A DNA stretch of 64,000 bases from assembly GCF_040643635.1 (NCBI RefSeq), contig NZ_JBEYUS010000020.1, forward strand, positions 1-64,000, read 5' to 3'. The DNA is from Saccharopolyspora_C sp040643635 (GTDB taxonomy: Bacteria; Actinomycetota; Actinomycetes; Mycobacteriales; Pseudonocardiaceae). Under the pieces are notes generated by a model. It was not told the DNA's origin and ran no database searches. It saw only the letters and a program-made list of their open reading frames with translations. The translations under genes and the position numbers were made by a program. This document shows, piece after piece, positions 9,513 to 17,919 of the stretch (position 1 is the first letter of the stretch; every line of letters starts with the position of its first letter).

Positions 9513-10819
9513 GGCCGCTCCCCCGCTCGTCCCAGTGCCTCGACGAGGATCGCGGCGCCCTCGCGGGCCTCCTGCTCGGTGAGGCTCAGCGGCGGGGCGA
9601 TGCGCAGCACGTTGCCGTCCAGCCCGCCCTTGCCGATGAGCAGCCCGCCGCGCCGGGTCCGTTCGAGCACCGCGGTGGCCGCGGCCGGGTCGGGCGCGCC
9701 GGTGGCGGGGTCGGCGAGTTCCACGCCGAGCATCAGCCCCTTGCCGCGCACGTCGGCGACGAGCGGCAGCCGCGGCCGGGCCTCGTCGATGGCCGCGCGC
9801 AGCACGGCGCCGACGCGCAGCGCGTTGCCCTGCAGGTCGTGCTCCAGCAGGTGTTCCAGGTTGGCCAGTGCCCCGGCGGTGGTGACCGGGCTGCCGCCGA
9901 AGGTGGACAGCGAGTTCACCCCGATGCTGTTCATGATCTCCGCGCGGGCGATGACGCCGCCGATGGACAGCCCGTTGCCCAGCCCCTTCGCGAAGGTCAC
10001 GATGTCCGGCGCACCGCTGCCGCCGTGCGCCTGCCAGCCCCAGAAGTGCTCGCCGGTGCGGCCCCAGCCGGTCTGCACCTCGTCGCTGATCCAGAGGATG
10101 CCGTGCCGGTCGAGCACTTCCTTGAACCGCGCGAACAACCCGTCCGGCGGGACGGCGAAGCCCCCGACGCCCTGGATGGGTTCGGCGATCAGGCAGGCCA
10201 CGTTGCCGTGCAGCTGCCCGAGCACGTCCTCCAGGTCCTGCACGCAGGCGTCGGTGAACGCCGCGTCGGGCAGGTCGGCGAGCGGGGTGCCCCGGCGCCT
10301 GCTGCCGTGCACGTAGCTCGTCTGCACCGGCGACAGGCTGGTCGGCGACCAGGCCCGGTTGCCGGTGATCGCCAGCGCCGAGAAGGACCGCCCGTGGTAG
10401 CTGTTGCGCAGCGCCAGCACCTGGTTGGACCCGCGGTACCCGGTGGCCAGCAGCAGCGCGGTGTCGTTGGCCTCGGTGCCGCTGGCGGTGAAGAACACCC
10501 GCGGGTCGTCGATGCCGGACAGCTCGGCGACGCGTTCGGCCAGCTCGACCATCGGCCGGTTCAGGTACAGCGTGGAGGAGTGCAGGATGCGTCCGGCCTG
10601 CTCGGAGACGGCGGCGGTGACCTCCGGCAGCGCGTGCTCGGTCATGGTGGTGAGGATGCCGCCGAAGAAGTCCAGGTAGCGGTTCCCCTCGGCGTCGCGG
10701 ACGTGCCTGCCCTCGCCGCTGACCAGGTCGATCGGCTGCTCGTAGTAGGTGGACAGCCAGTCCGGCAGCACTTGCCTGCGCCGCTTCGCCAGCTCGTCGT
10801 GCGCGCCCTCGTCGGTCAT
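9509..10819 (-). CDS. Class III aminotransferase (beta-alanine/AGXT2-like)
   Basis: A 436-residue PLP-dependent aminotransferase of class III. The PLP lysine is in VTFAKGLGNGLSIGG, and the Asp contacting the pyridine nitrogen is in WISDEVQTGWGRTG. FFTASGTEANDTALL is the usual phosphate-binding segment. Family members include AGXT2 and beta-alanine:pyruvate or omega-amino acid transaminases. Given its place between beta-ureidopropionase and dihydropyrimidinase, the likely substrate is beta-alanine or 3-aminoisobutyrate, giving (methyl)malonate semialdehyde. The ATG at 10819 has a strong GAGAGGAAAGGA ribosome site. Confidence 0.9.
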   Translation of the reverse strand: MTDEGAHDELAKRRRQVLPDWLSTYYEQPIDLVSGEGRHVRDAEGNRYLDFFGGILTTMTEHALPEVTAAVSEQAGRILHSSTLYLNRPMVELAERVAELSGIDDPRVFFTASGTEANDTALLLATGYRGSNQVLALRNSYHGRSFSALAITGNRAWSPTSLSPVQTSYVHGSRRRGTPLADLPDAAFTDACVQDLEDVLGQLHGNVACLIAEPIQGVGGFAVPPDGLFARFKEVLDRHGILWISDEVQTGWGRTGEHFWGWQAHGGSGAPDIVTFAKGLGNGLSIGGVIARAEIMNSIGVNSLSTFGGSPVTTAGALANLEHLLEHDLQGNALRVGAVLRAAIDEARPRLPLVADVRGKGLMLGVELADPATGAPDPAAATAVLERTRRGGLLIGKGGLDGNVLRIAPPLSLTEQEAREGAAILVEALGRAGERP

Positions 10820-10863
10820 GGCCGTCCTTTCCTCTCCAGCTGCCGGTGCGGGAACGGTGTCGG

Positions 10864-11706
10864 TCAGGGCGCGGTGAGCGGCCCGTAGGCGTCCGGGCGC
10901 CGGTCGCGGTAGAACGCCCACTTGGCGCGGACCTCGTCGATCAGGTCGAAGTCCAGGTCGCGCACCACGAGTTCCTCGTCCTGGTCGCTGGCGACGTCGC
11001 CGACGAACCGCCCGTAGGGGTCGGCGAAGTAGCTGCTGCCGTAGAAGTCGTTGTCGCCGTACTCCTCCACGCCGACCCGGTTGATCGCGGCGATGAAGTA
11101 CTCGTTGGCGACGGCGGCGGCCGGCTGTTCCAGCTTCCACAGGTAGGAGGACAGGCCCCGGCTGGTCGCCGACGGGTTGTAGACGAGCTGCGCCCCGGCC
11201 AGCCCGAGCGCCCGCCAGCCCTCCGGGAAGTGCCGGTCGTAGCAGATGTAGACGCCGACCTTGCCGACCGCGGTGTCGAACACCGGCCAGCCGAGGTTGC
11301 CGGGGCGGAAGTAGAACTTCTCCCAGAACCCGGGCAGGTGCGGCAGGTGGTGCTTGCGGTACTTGCCGAGGTACTCGCCGTCGGCGTCGATGACGGCGGC
11401 GGTGTTGTAGCAGAACCCCGGACCGTCCACTTCGAAGATCGGTACCACGATCACCATGCGCAGTTCGCGGGCGAGCGCGCGCATCCGCTCGGTGGTGGGC
11501 CCGTGCGGGACGGCTTCGGCCCAGCGCTGGTGCTCGGTGTTCTGCACCTGGCAGAAGTAGGGGGCGTTGAACACTTCCTGGAAGCCGATCACCTGCGCGC
11601 CCTGCGCGGCGGCGGCTCGGGTGTGCTGCTCGTGGACGTCGATCATGGACCGGGCGTCGCCGGTCCACTTCGCCTGGACCAGTGCGGCGCGAACCAGGTT
11701 CGGCAT
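10864..11706 (-). CDS. Beta-ureidopropionase / N-carbamoyl-beta-alanine amidohydrolase (nitrilase superfamily)
   Basis: A 280-residue carbon-nitrogen hydrolase. The Glu-Lys-Cys triad is visible as IGFQEVFN, KYRKHHLPH and GVYICYDRHFPE. It should hydrolyse N-carbamoyl-beta-alanine to beta-alanine, CO2 and ammonia. The ATG at 11706 is chosen because the nitrilase fold begins right after it (NLVRAALVQAKW). It is the first gene of the minus-strand pyrimidine operon, with the promoter expected in the 260-nt gap up to 11966; 44 nt separate it from the aminotransferase gene. Confidence 0.92.
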   Translation of the reverse strand: MPNLVRAALVQAKWTGDARSMIDVHEQHTRAAAAQGAQVIGFQEVFNAPYFCQVQNTEHQRWAEAVPHGPTTERMRALARELRMVIVVPIFEVDGPGFCYNTAAVIDADGEYLGKYRKHHLPHLPGFWEKFYFRPGNLGWPVFDTAVGKVGVYICYDRHFPEGWRALGLAGAQLVYNPSATSRGLSSYLWKLEQPAAAVANEYFIAAINRVGVEEYGDNDFYGSSYFADPYGRFVGDVASDQDEELVVRDLDFDLIDEVRAKWAFYRDRRPDAYGPLTAP

Positions 11707-11966
11707 GGCGGCACCTCTCGTGCTGTGACCGGCCGGGGACGCTCCGAACATATGGCGCGGTCCGGGTACCTGCAATGACCGCGCGGGCCAGGATCAGCGG
11801 CGCTGAGCACCACCGGTGCGGCGGGCGCGCGCGCTCGCTGCGGGAACGGGTGCGGCGGGCGCGCGGCGCGGGCCGACGGGTTCGCTCGGAAGGAGGAAGC
11901 GCCGGTGTGTCGGCGCGGTTCGGTCCGCTGCGGCGGACGGTGGTCCGGCCACCGCCGGGCGGGCGA

Positions 11967-13369
11967 TCAACTCCCGAGCCCGATCCCGTGCCGGTCGAGC
12001 CATCGCAGCCACGCCCCGCGCCGGCCCGCAGTGGTGTCGGCGCGGTCCAGCGCGCGGTGGGTGAGCCGCACCAGCGGCCAGCGCAGCGGTTCCGGCGGGT
12101 ACGGCAGCGGCCGGGTCCGCACCAGGGCGGAGCGGGTGCGCCGGGTCTCCGCTCCGGCCAGCAGGTCCAGCACGACTTGCGCGCCGAACCGGGACGCGGC
12201 CACGCCGAGCCCGGTGAACCCGGCGGCGTAGCCGATCCGCCCGTCGCAGGCGGTGCCGAACACCGGGGTCGAGCGGGTGGTGGCGTCGATCGGCCCGCCC
12301 CAGCGGTGCGTGAACCGGGTGCCCTCCAGCTGCGGGAACGTCGCGAAGAACCGGGTCGCGAGCCTGCGGTGCGTGCCCGGCCGGTCGGCGAAGCGGGCGG
12401 CGGTGCGCCCGCCGAAGAAGTACTCCGGGGCGCCGCCGCCCCACAGGACCCGGCCGTCGGGGGTGGGCCGGAAGTAGTGGAACAGGTTGTGCGAGTCGGT
12501 GACGCCCTGGCGGTCCCGCCAGCCCAGCGACTCCCACGCGGCCGCGGACAGCGGTTCGGTGACGAGCACGTGGTCCCAGATCGGCAGCACCCGGCGGCGC
12601 ACCCCGCGCAGCGGGGCGGGGAACGCGTTGGTCGCGAGCACCACCCGCCGTGCCACGACCGTCCCTTGTGGCCATCGGCATTCCGCACGTCCGTCCCGCC
12701 GGGGCGCAGCGCGCGCACCGCGCTGTGCTCGTGCACCCGGACCCCGCGCCGCTCGGCGGCCGCGAGCAGGCCGCCGACGAGCCTCGCCGGGTCCACCAGC
12801 CCGCCGGCCTCCGGCAAGCGCAGCCCGGCGCGGAACGACTCGGAGCGCAGGTCGGCCCGGACCCCGCCTGCTCCCTGGAACAGCGCGGTGAACCCGTGCT
12901 CGCGGTAGAGGTCCGCCTCGTCGCGCAGCTCCCCGACCTGGTGCGGTTCGGTGGCCACCGCCGTCTTGCCGCACCAGGACAGGTCCGCGTCGATGCCGTC
13001 GCCGTCGAGGAATTCCCCGATCTCGCGCAGGTTCAGCCTGCCCAGCTCCACCAGTCCGCCGATCTCGGCGGGCCACAGCCAGGCGCCGTGGGCGAGGCCG
13101 TGGGTGAGCGATTCGGACAGGAATCCGGCGCTGCGAGCGCTGCCGCCGGACCCGGCCCGCCCGGCGTCCAGCACCAGCACGTCCAGCTCCGGATCGCGTT
13201 CCTTGGCCAGCACCGCCGTCCACAACCCGGTGAGCCCGGCGCCGACCACGACGAGGTCGGCGCGGTCCGGTCCGGGCAGCGGCGGGCGCGGGGCGATCGG
13301 CGAGCGCTGCGGCCAGAACGCGGCCGGTTCCGCGTCGGCGAGCGCGGCCTCGGGCGACGGGCCGGTCAC
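11967..13369 (-). pseudogene. FAD-dependent oxidoreductase (DAO/gamma-glutamylputrescine oxidase-like), frameshifted
   Basis: The N-terminal half (FAD fold DLVVVGAGLTGLWTAVLA, then DAGRAGSGGSARSAG) reads in one frame up to about 12675. The rest (TVVARRVVLATNAFPAPLRG, WGGPIDATTRSTPVFG, GAAPEYFFGG-like segments) continues in the frame one base away, to the stop at 11967. Adding one base near 12670-12671 (GGCCA read as GGCCCA on the coding strand) would give an intact protein of 467 residues that joins ADG to PQGTVVARR. So this is either a recent one-base deletion or a sequencing error. The GTG start at 13369 overlaps the stop of the DUF5313 gene (GTGA). The family oxidises primary amines or N-methyl amino acids with FAD; the substrate is not known. 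Confidence 0.85.
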
Positions 13370-13782
13370 TGCCACCACGGGCGGGACCCGGTGCCGTGCC
13401 TGCCCGCCCGCTCCACGTCCTTGCGGACCTGCCGGGTCTCCCTGGCCAGGCCGGGCGGGTGGCCGTGCTTGATCGAGCGGTGCTCGCACGCCTCCCCCAT
13501 CAGGTACAGCGAGCAGAACAACCCCACCGACAACCCCATCGCGATCGTGCTGAGCCGCAGTTCCAGCGGCCCCGGCACCAGCAGCAGCACCGCGCAGAAC
13601 GGCGCCAGCTGGGTCAGCGCCCGCGCCACGTGCCGCAGCACCCAGGTCCGGCAGGTCACGTCGTGCAGCACCCAGTCCGCGCAGCGGGCGGGCAACCGGC
13701 CGCCGAACGCGTACCAGACCCATTGCGCCGGGCCGGGCCGCCCGGAGACCGGCCGCGGTGAAGGTGGCCGAGGTGTCCGCAC
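13366..13782 (-). CDS. DUF5313-like membrane protein
   Basis: A 138-residue actinobacterial protein. PGPAQWVWYAFGGRLPARCADWVLHDVT and the segment LYLMGEACEHRSIKHGHPPG are characteristic of the DUF5313 family as I recall it. Two hydrophobic stretches in the middle (ALTQLAPFCAVLLLVPGPLEL and TIAMGLSVGLFCSLYLM) suggest a two-pass membrane protein. It overlaps the start of the FAD oxidoreductase by 4 nt. The start at 13782 is a GTG with only a weak AGG before it. The function of the family is unknown. Confidence 0.75.
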   Translation of the reverse strand: MRTPRPPSPRPVSGRPGPAQWVWYAFGGRLPARCADWVLHDVTCRTWVLRHVARALTQLAPFCAVLLLVPGPLELRLSTIAMGLSVGLFCSLYLMGEACEHRSIKHGHPPGLARETRQVRKDVERAGRHGTGSRPWWQ

Positions 13783-13910
13783 TCGCCTAGATTAGTGGTC
13801 GCGGTGGCACTTCCGAAGGGCCGGGGCGAACCCGTTGCCCGCATCACCCGGACGCCCCGTAACGATCTTCCCCGGTTCGCGATGATCCAGGTGAAAGGGG
13901 TTGTGCAGAT

Positions 13911-14048
13911 ATGTTCGCTGTTGTCGTGGTGATGTTGTTCGTGTTGGTGGTGGGCGCGGTGATGTTCACCGACGTCCTGGACGACGGTTTCCGGGGCGCG
14001 GGTGCCGCTCTGGTCCAGCTGGTGCGCGGGCCGCGCACCCATCCCTGA
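13911..14048 (+). CDS. Small hydrophobic membrane protein (45 aa)
   Basis: Encodes MFAVVVVMLFVLVVGAVMF followed by TDVLDDGFRGAGAALVQLVRGP and a stop, that is, one transmembrane helix and a short cationic/amphipathic tail. An AAAGGGG stretch about 10 nt before the ATG could serve as ribosome site. It is divergent from the DUF5313 gene, and the local composition is clearly richer in T than its surroundings, as expected for a membrane-helix codon set. The gene is too short for confident similarity; no family is recognised. The alternative is that the frame is chance. Confidence 0.5.
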   Translation: MFAVVVVMLFVLVVGAVMFTDVLDDGFRGAGAALVQLVRGPRTHP

Positions 14049-14154
14049 CCGTCCGCAGTGGACTGATCCGGTCGCGGGCGCGCAGGCCGGATCGGTCCCG
14101 GTACCGCCGCCCCCGCTCCCCGGGTCCGGTGCGGAGCGCTCCTAGAGTGGAGTC

Positions 14155-15117
14155 GTGAGCGAAGCGGACCCGAAGACCTCCGAGCCGCACGACGGCTGCT
14201 GCGCGCCCGGACGCACGCGGGAGCCCGGCGACGTACCCGCCCCGGCCCCCGCCGCCGCGGGCGAGACCGTCGAGCACCGGTGGATCGCGCTGGACGGCGG
14301 TGCCTTCCTGATGGGCACCGCCGACGCGGACGGCTTCCCGCAGGACGGCGAAGGCCCGGTGCGCGAGGTGCGGGTGAACCCGTTCGAGATCAGCGCGCTC
14401 GCCGTCACCAACGCCGAGTTCGCCCGCTTCATCGCCGCGACCGGTTTCAGCACCGACGCGGAGCGGTTCGGCTGGTCCTACGTCTTCGCCTCGTTCCTGC
14501 CCGGTGCGCTGCGGCGCTCGGCGCCCCGGCCGGAGCAGACGCCCTGGTGGTGCGGTGTGGAAGGGGCGACCTGGGACCGGCCGGAAGGGCCCGGGTCCGA
14601 CCTCGGCGGCCGTGCCGAGCACCCCGTGGTGCACGTGTCCTGGCACGACGCCGCGGCGTACTGCGAGTGGGCCGGGGCGCGGCTGCCCACCGAGGCCGAG
14701 TGGGAGTTCGCGGCCCGCGGCGGCCTCGAACAGCGCCGCTACCCGTGGGGCGACGAGCTCACCCCCGACGGCGAGCACCGCTGCAACATCTGGCAGGGCA
14801 CGTTCCCCGTCAAGAACCTCGCCGAGGACGGCCACCGGGGCACCGCGCCCGCCGACGCGTTCCCGCCCAACGGATTCGGGCTGCACAACGCGGCGGGCAA
14901 CGTGTGGGAGTGGTGCGCGGACCGCTGGGGAGTCGAGCACGCCGCGTCCGGCGCCACCGATCCGCAGGGGCCCGCCGAAGGCGAGAACCGGGTGATGCGC
15001 GGCGGCTCGTACCTGTGCCACGACTCGTACTGCAACCGGTACCGCGTCGCGGCCCGCACCTCCAACAGCCCGGACAGCTCGGTCGGGAACCTCGGGTTCC
15101 GCTGCGTCCGCGCCTGA
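14155..15117 (+). CDS. Formylglycine-generating enzyme (SUMF1 family)
   Basis: A 320-residue protein of the FGE/SUMF1 family, which oxidises a cysteine in the CxPxR motif of sulfatases to formylglycine with O2 and copper. Family landmarks are DGGAFLMGTADADGFPQDGEGP, RLPTEAEWEFAARGG, NAAGNVWEWCADRW and MRGGSYLCHDSYCNRYRV, which holds the two catalytic cysteines spaced by four residues. Presence of both cysteines argues for a true FGE rather than an EgtB-type relative. The start is the GTG at 14155. No sulfatase gene is in the window, so its target is elsewhere. Confidence 0.93.
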   Translation: MSEADPKTSEPHDGCCAPGRTREPGDVPAPAPAAAGETVEHRWIALDGGAFLMGTADADGFPQDGEGPVREVRVNPFEISALAVTNAEFARFIAATGFSTDAERFGWSYVFASFLPGALRRSAPRPEQTPWWCGVEGATWDRPEGPGSDLGGRAEHPVVHVSWHDAAAYCEWAGARLPTEAEWEFAARGGLEQRRYPWGDELTPDGEHRCNIWQGTFPVKNLAEDGHRGTAPADAFPPNGFGLHNAAGNVWEWCADRWGVEHAASGATDPQGPAEGENRVMRGGSYLCHDSYCNRYRVAARTSNSPDSSVGNLGFRCVRA

Positions 15118-15183
15118 CGGCTCGACCCGGAACCGCCGCCACCTGCGGCAGGGGACGATTGCTCCCGAATGGTGAACGTTCTG

Positions 15184-15211
15184 TTGCTCCGGGTGGGTCA
15201 GCCGATAGGCT
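15184..15211 (+). promoter_or_regulatory. Candidate promoter of the leader peptide-metY operon
   Basis: TTGCTC at 15184-15189 and TAGGCT at 15206-15211 are spaced 16 nt apart. Transcription would then start close to the ATG at 15219, making the leader peptide mRNA nearly leaderless. Confidence 0.4.
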
Positions 15212-15218
15212 CACGCCC

Positions 15219-15290
15219 ATGATCCGCTTAGTGGAGCGCCGCCACGTCGATCTGGTGCGCGTGACCGCTTCCGCCTGTCGCGCCCGCTGA
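15219..15290 (+). CDS. Leader peptide ending near a cysteine, upstream of metY
   Basis: A 23-residue frame beginning MIRLVERRHVDLVRVTASAC and ending RAR. It fits a class of small actinobacterial leader peptides I know from upstream of sulfur assimilation and methionine/cysteine genes: a short Arg/His/Val-rich start (RRHVDL) and a Cys near the end. The Cys is residue 20. It has no ribosome site and seems to begin near the transcript's 5' end. The metY start lies 128 nt downstream. In related systems, ribosome stalling at the Cys codons when cysteine is scarce is thought to control the following genes; here that is inference. Confidence 0.72.
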   Translation: MIRLVERRHVDLVRVTASACRAR

Positions 15291-15332
15291 TCTCCTCGCG
15301 CGGCCGCTGAGCCGCTGCACCATCTCGAGCAC

Positions 15333-15362
15333 GCCCGCGCCCCACCCCGGTGCCGCGCGGGC
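15333..15362 (+). promoter_or_regulatory. Possible attenuator hairpin between leader peptide and metY
   Basis: Perfect 8-nt inverted repeat GCCCGCGC / GCGCGGGC with a 14-nt loop, 42 nt past the leader peptide stop and 57 nt before metY. It could be one of the alternative structures in an attenuator, but such GC repeats also occur by chance here. Confidence 0.3.
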
Positions 15363-15418
15363 GGCCCGCACCGTTCGACTTTCGACGCGTCCGCGTCATC
15401 ACCCACCGTGGAGCCCTC

Positions 15419-16756
15419 ATGTCCGCTGACGTCCCCGCCCAGACCGACTCGCCCGAGGCGAACTGGTCGTTCGACACGCTGCAGATCCACGCCGGCGCGC
15501 AGCCCGACCCGGCGACCGGCGCCCGCGCGACGCCGATCTACCAGACGACCTCGTACGTCTTCCGCGACACCCAGCACGCGCAGGACCTGTTCAGCCTGGC
15601 CGAGCCCGGCAACATCTACACCCGCATCAACAACCCCACCCAGGACGTGCTGGAGCAGCGCGTCGCGAAGCTGGAGGGCGGGGTCGGCGCGGTCGCGGTG
15701 GCCTCCGGGCAGGCGGCGGAGACGCTGGCGGTGCTGACCTTGGCGCAGGCCGGGGACCACCTGGTGTCGAGCTCCTCGCTGTACGGCGGCACCTACAACC
15801 TGTTCCACCACACGCTGCCGAAGCTGGGCATCGAGGTCACGTTCGTCGACGACTTCGACAACCCGGACGCCTGGCGGTCCGCGGTGCGGCCGAACACGAA
15901 GCTGCTGTTCGCCGAGTCGCTGGGCAACCCGCGCAGCAACGTGCTCGACGTGCGCGCGATCGCCGACATCGCGCACGAGGCGGGGGTGCCGCTGGTCGTG
16001 GACAACACGGTCACCACCCCGTACGTGCTGCGGCCGCTGGAGCACGGCGCGGACATCGTGGTGCACTCGGCGACGAAGTACCTCGGCGGCCACGGCACCG
16101 CGGTCGGCGGCATCGTGGTGGACGGCGGCTCCTTCGACTTCGGCGCCGACCCGGAGCGGTTCCCCGGGTTCAACGAGCCGGACCCGAGCTACCACGGCCT
16201 GCGCTACTGGCCCGCCCTCGGGCACGGCGCGTTCGCCGCGAAGCTGCGGGTGCAGGGGCTGCGCGACCTCGGTCCGGCGATCTCGCCGTTCAACGCGTTC
16301 CTGGTGCTGCAGGGTCTGGAGACGTTGTCGCTGCGCATCGAGCGGCACGGCGCGAACGCGCTGGAACTGGCCCGCTGGCTGGAGGAGCGCGACGAGGTGG
16401 CGAAGGTGCACTTCGCGGGCCTGCCGTCGAGCCCGTGGCACGAGCTGGGCAACCGCTACCTGGAGCACGGCTTCGGCGCCATCGTGTCCTTCGAGCTGCG
16501 CGGCGGGGTGGCGGCCGGCCGGAAGTTCGTCGAGGGCGTGTCCCTGTTCAGCCACCTGGTCAACATCGGCGACGTGCGCAGCCTCATCGCGCACCCGGCG
16601 AGCACCACGCACAGCCAGCTCACCGAGCAGGAGCAGTTGGACGCGGGCGTGACGCCGGGTCTGGTGCGCCTGTCCGTCGGCATCGAGAACGTCGACGACC
16701 TGAAGGCGGACCTCGAGTCGGCGTTCCGCGCGGCGAAGGCCGAGCTGGAGCGCTGA
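15419..16756 (+). CDS. metY: O-acetylhomoserine sulfhydrylase (bifunctional OAH/OAS family)
   Basis: A 445-residue Cys/Met-metabolism PLP enzyme. It converts O-acetyl-L-homoserine and sulfide (or methanethiol) to homocysteine (or methionine). The PLP lysine is in VVHSATKYLGGHGT, and TPIYQTTSYVF, NIYTRINNPTQDVLEQRVA and SGQAAETLAVL are typical of MetY. The length, greater than about 430 residues, separates MetY from the shorter MetB/MetC. The ATG at 15419 precedes the conserved ADVPAQTDSPEANWSFDT. metX starts 4 nt after its stop. A Cys-containing leader peptide upstream suggests control by sulfur amino acid supply. Confidence 0.95.
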   Translation: MSADVPAQTDSPEANWSFDTLQIHAGAQPDPATGARATPIYQTTSYVFRDTQHAQDLFSLAEPGNIYTRINNPTQDVLEQRVAKLEGGVGAVAVASGQAAETLAVLTLAQAGDHLVSSSSLYGGTYNLFHHTLPKLGIEVTFVDDFDNPDAWRSAVRPNTKLLFAESLGNPRSNVLDVRAIADIAHEAGVPLVVDNTVTTPYVLRPLEHGADIVVHSATKYLGGHGTAVGGIVVDGGSFDFGADPERFPGFNEPDPSYHGLRYWPALGHGAFAAKLRVQGLRDLGPAISPFNAFLVLQGLETLSLRIERHGANALELARWLEERDEVAKVHFAGLPSSPWHELGNRYLEHGFGAIVSFELRGGVAAGRKFVEGVSLFSHLVNIGDVRSLIAHPASTTHSQLTEQEQLDAGVTPGLVRLSVGIENVDDLKADLESAFRAAKAELER

Positions 16757-16760
16757 GCAG

Positions 16761-17888
16761 ATGAGCACGCGACCCCTTCCCGCCACCGGTGCCTGGCGGG
16801 AAGGGGATCCGCCGGGGCGGCGGCGGTTCCTGCACCTCGACCCGCAGCACCTGGAGTCCGGCGCGGTGCTGCCGGACGCGCGGCTGGCGTACGAGACGTG
16901 GGGGTCCCTCGACCCGGACGGCGGCAACGCGGTGCTGGTGCTGCACGCGCTCACCGGCGACCCGCACCTGCGCGGCCCCGCCGGACCGGGCCACCCCAGC
17001 GCGGGCTGGTGGGAAGGCGTCGTCGGGCCGGGCCTGGCGCTGGACACCGACCGCTGGTTCGTGGTGGCGCCGAACGCGCTCGGCGGCTGCCAGGGCAGCA
17101 CCGGGCCCGCCGATCCGGCGCCGGACGGGCGGCCGTGGGGCGGGCGGTTCCCGGCGGTGACCGTGCGGGACCTGGTGCGTTCCGAGGTGGCGCTCGCCGA
17201 GTCGCTGGGCGTGCACCGGTGGGCGGCGGTGATCGGCGGTTCGCTCGGCGGGATGCGCGCCCTGGAGTGGGCGGTGGACCAGCCGGACCGGGTCGGTTCC
17301 GCGCTGGTGCTGTGCTGCGGGGCCGCCGCGACCGCCGAGCAGATCGCCTGGTCGTCGACGCAGCTGCACGCGATCCGCGCCGACCCGGACTGGCTGGGCG
17401 GTGATTTCCACGAGCTGCCCGACGGGCGCGGCCCGCACGCGGGGCTCGGGCTGGCGCGGCGGATCGCGCACCTCACCTACCGCAGCCCGGCGGAGCTGCA
17501 AGCGCGGTTCGGTTCGGCGCCGCAGGATGGCGAGGACCCGGCGGCCGGTGGGCGCTACGCGGTGGAGTCGTACCTGGACCACCACGCGGCGAAGCTGGTG
17601 GGGCGCTTCGACGCGGCCAGCTACGTGCGGCTGACCGAGGCGATGAGCGGGCACGACGTGGGGCGCGGCCGCGGCGGGGTGGAAGCGGCGCTGCGCCGGG
17701 TGCGGGCGCGGACGCTGGTGGCCGGGGTGGACAGCGACCGGTTGTTCCCGCCCGCCGACCAGCACGCGCTCGCCGCGGGCCTGGGCACCCGCGCGCGGAT
17801 CCTCAGGTCGGCGCACGGCCACGACGGGTTCCTGGTGGAGACCGAGCAGGTCGCCGAACTGGTCGCGGAACTGCTCAAGGGCGCTTGA
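16761..17888 (+). CDS. metX: Homoserine O-acetyltransferase
   Basis: A 375-residue alpha/beta-hydrolase-fold acyltransferase that makes O-acetylhomoserine from L-homoserine and acetyl-CoA. The nucleophile elbow is IGGSLGGMRALEW, the Asp is in VDSDRLFPPADQ and the His in SAHGHDGFLVET. LAYETWGSL near the N-terminus and NALGGCQGSTGP form the usual substrate pocket. It directly follows metY with a 4-nt gap, so the two consecutive steps of direct sulfhydrylation are made together. An acyl-CoA ligase gene follows 31 nt later and may be read through. Confidence 0.95.
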   Translation: MSTRPLPATGAWREGDPPGRRRFLHLDPQHLESGAVLPDARLAYETWGSLDPDGGNAVLVLHALTGDPHLRGPAGPGHPSAGWWEGVVGPGLALDTDRWFVVAPNALGGCQGSTGPADPAPDGRPWGGRFPAVTVRDLVRSEVALAESLGVHRWAAVIGGSLGGMRALEWAVDQPDRVGSALVLCCGAAATAEQIAWSSTQLHAIRADPDWLGGDFHELPDGRGPHAGLGLARRIAHLTYRSPAELQARFGSAPQDGEDPAAGGRYAVESYLDHHAAKLVGRFDAASYVRLTEAMSGHDVGRGRGGVEAALRRVRARTLVAGVDSDRLFPPADQHALAAGLGTRARILRSAHGHDGFLVETEQVAELVAELLKGA

Positions 17889-17919
17889 CGCGGGGCTGCG
17901 CGCGGCCAACGGTAGGTGG

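Noticed and set aside
9509..13723. One very large minus-strand protein joining the FAD oxidase N-terminus, beta-ureidopropionase region and the aminotransferase
   Set aside because: The frame is simply open through several genes. The aminotransferase has its own ATG and ribosome site at 10819, and other proteins overlap the middle in other frames.
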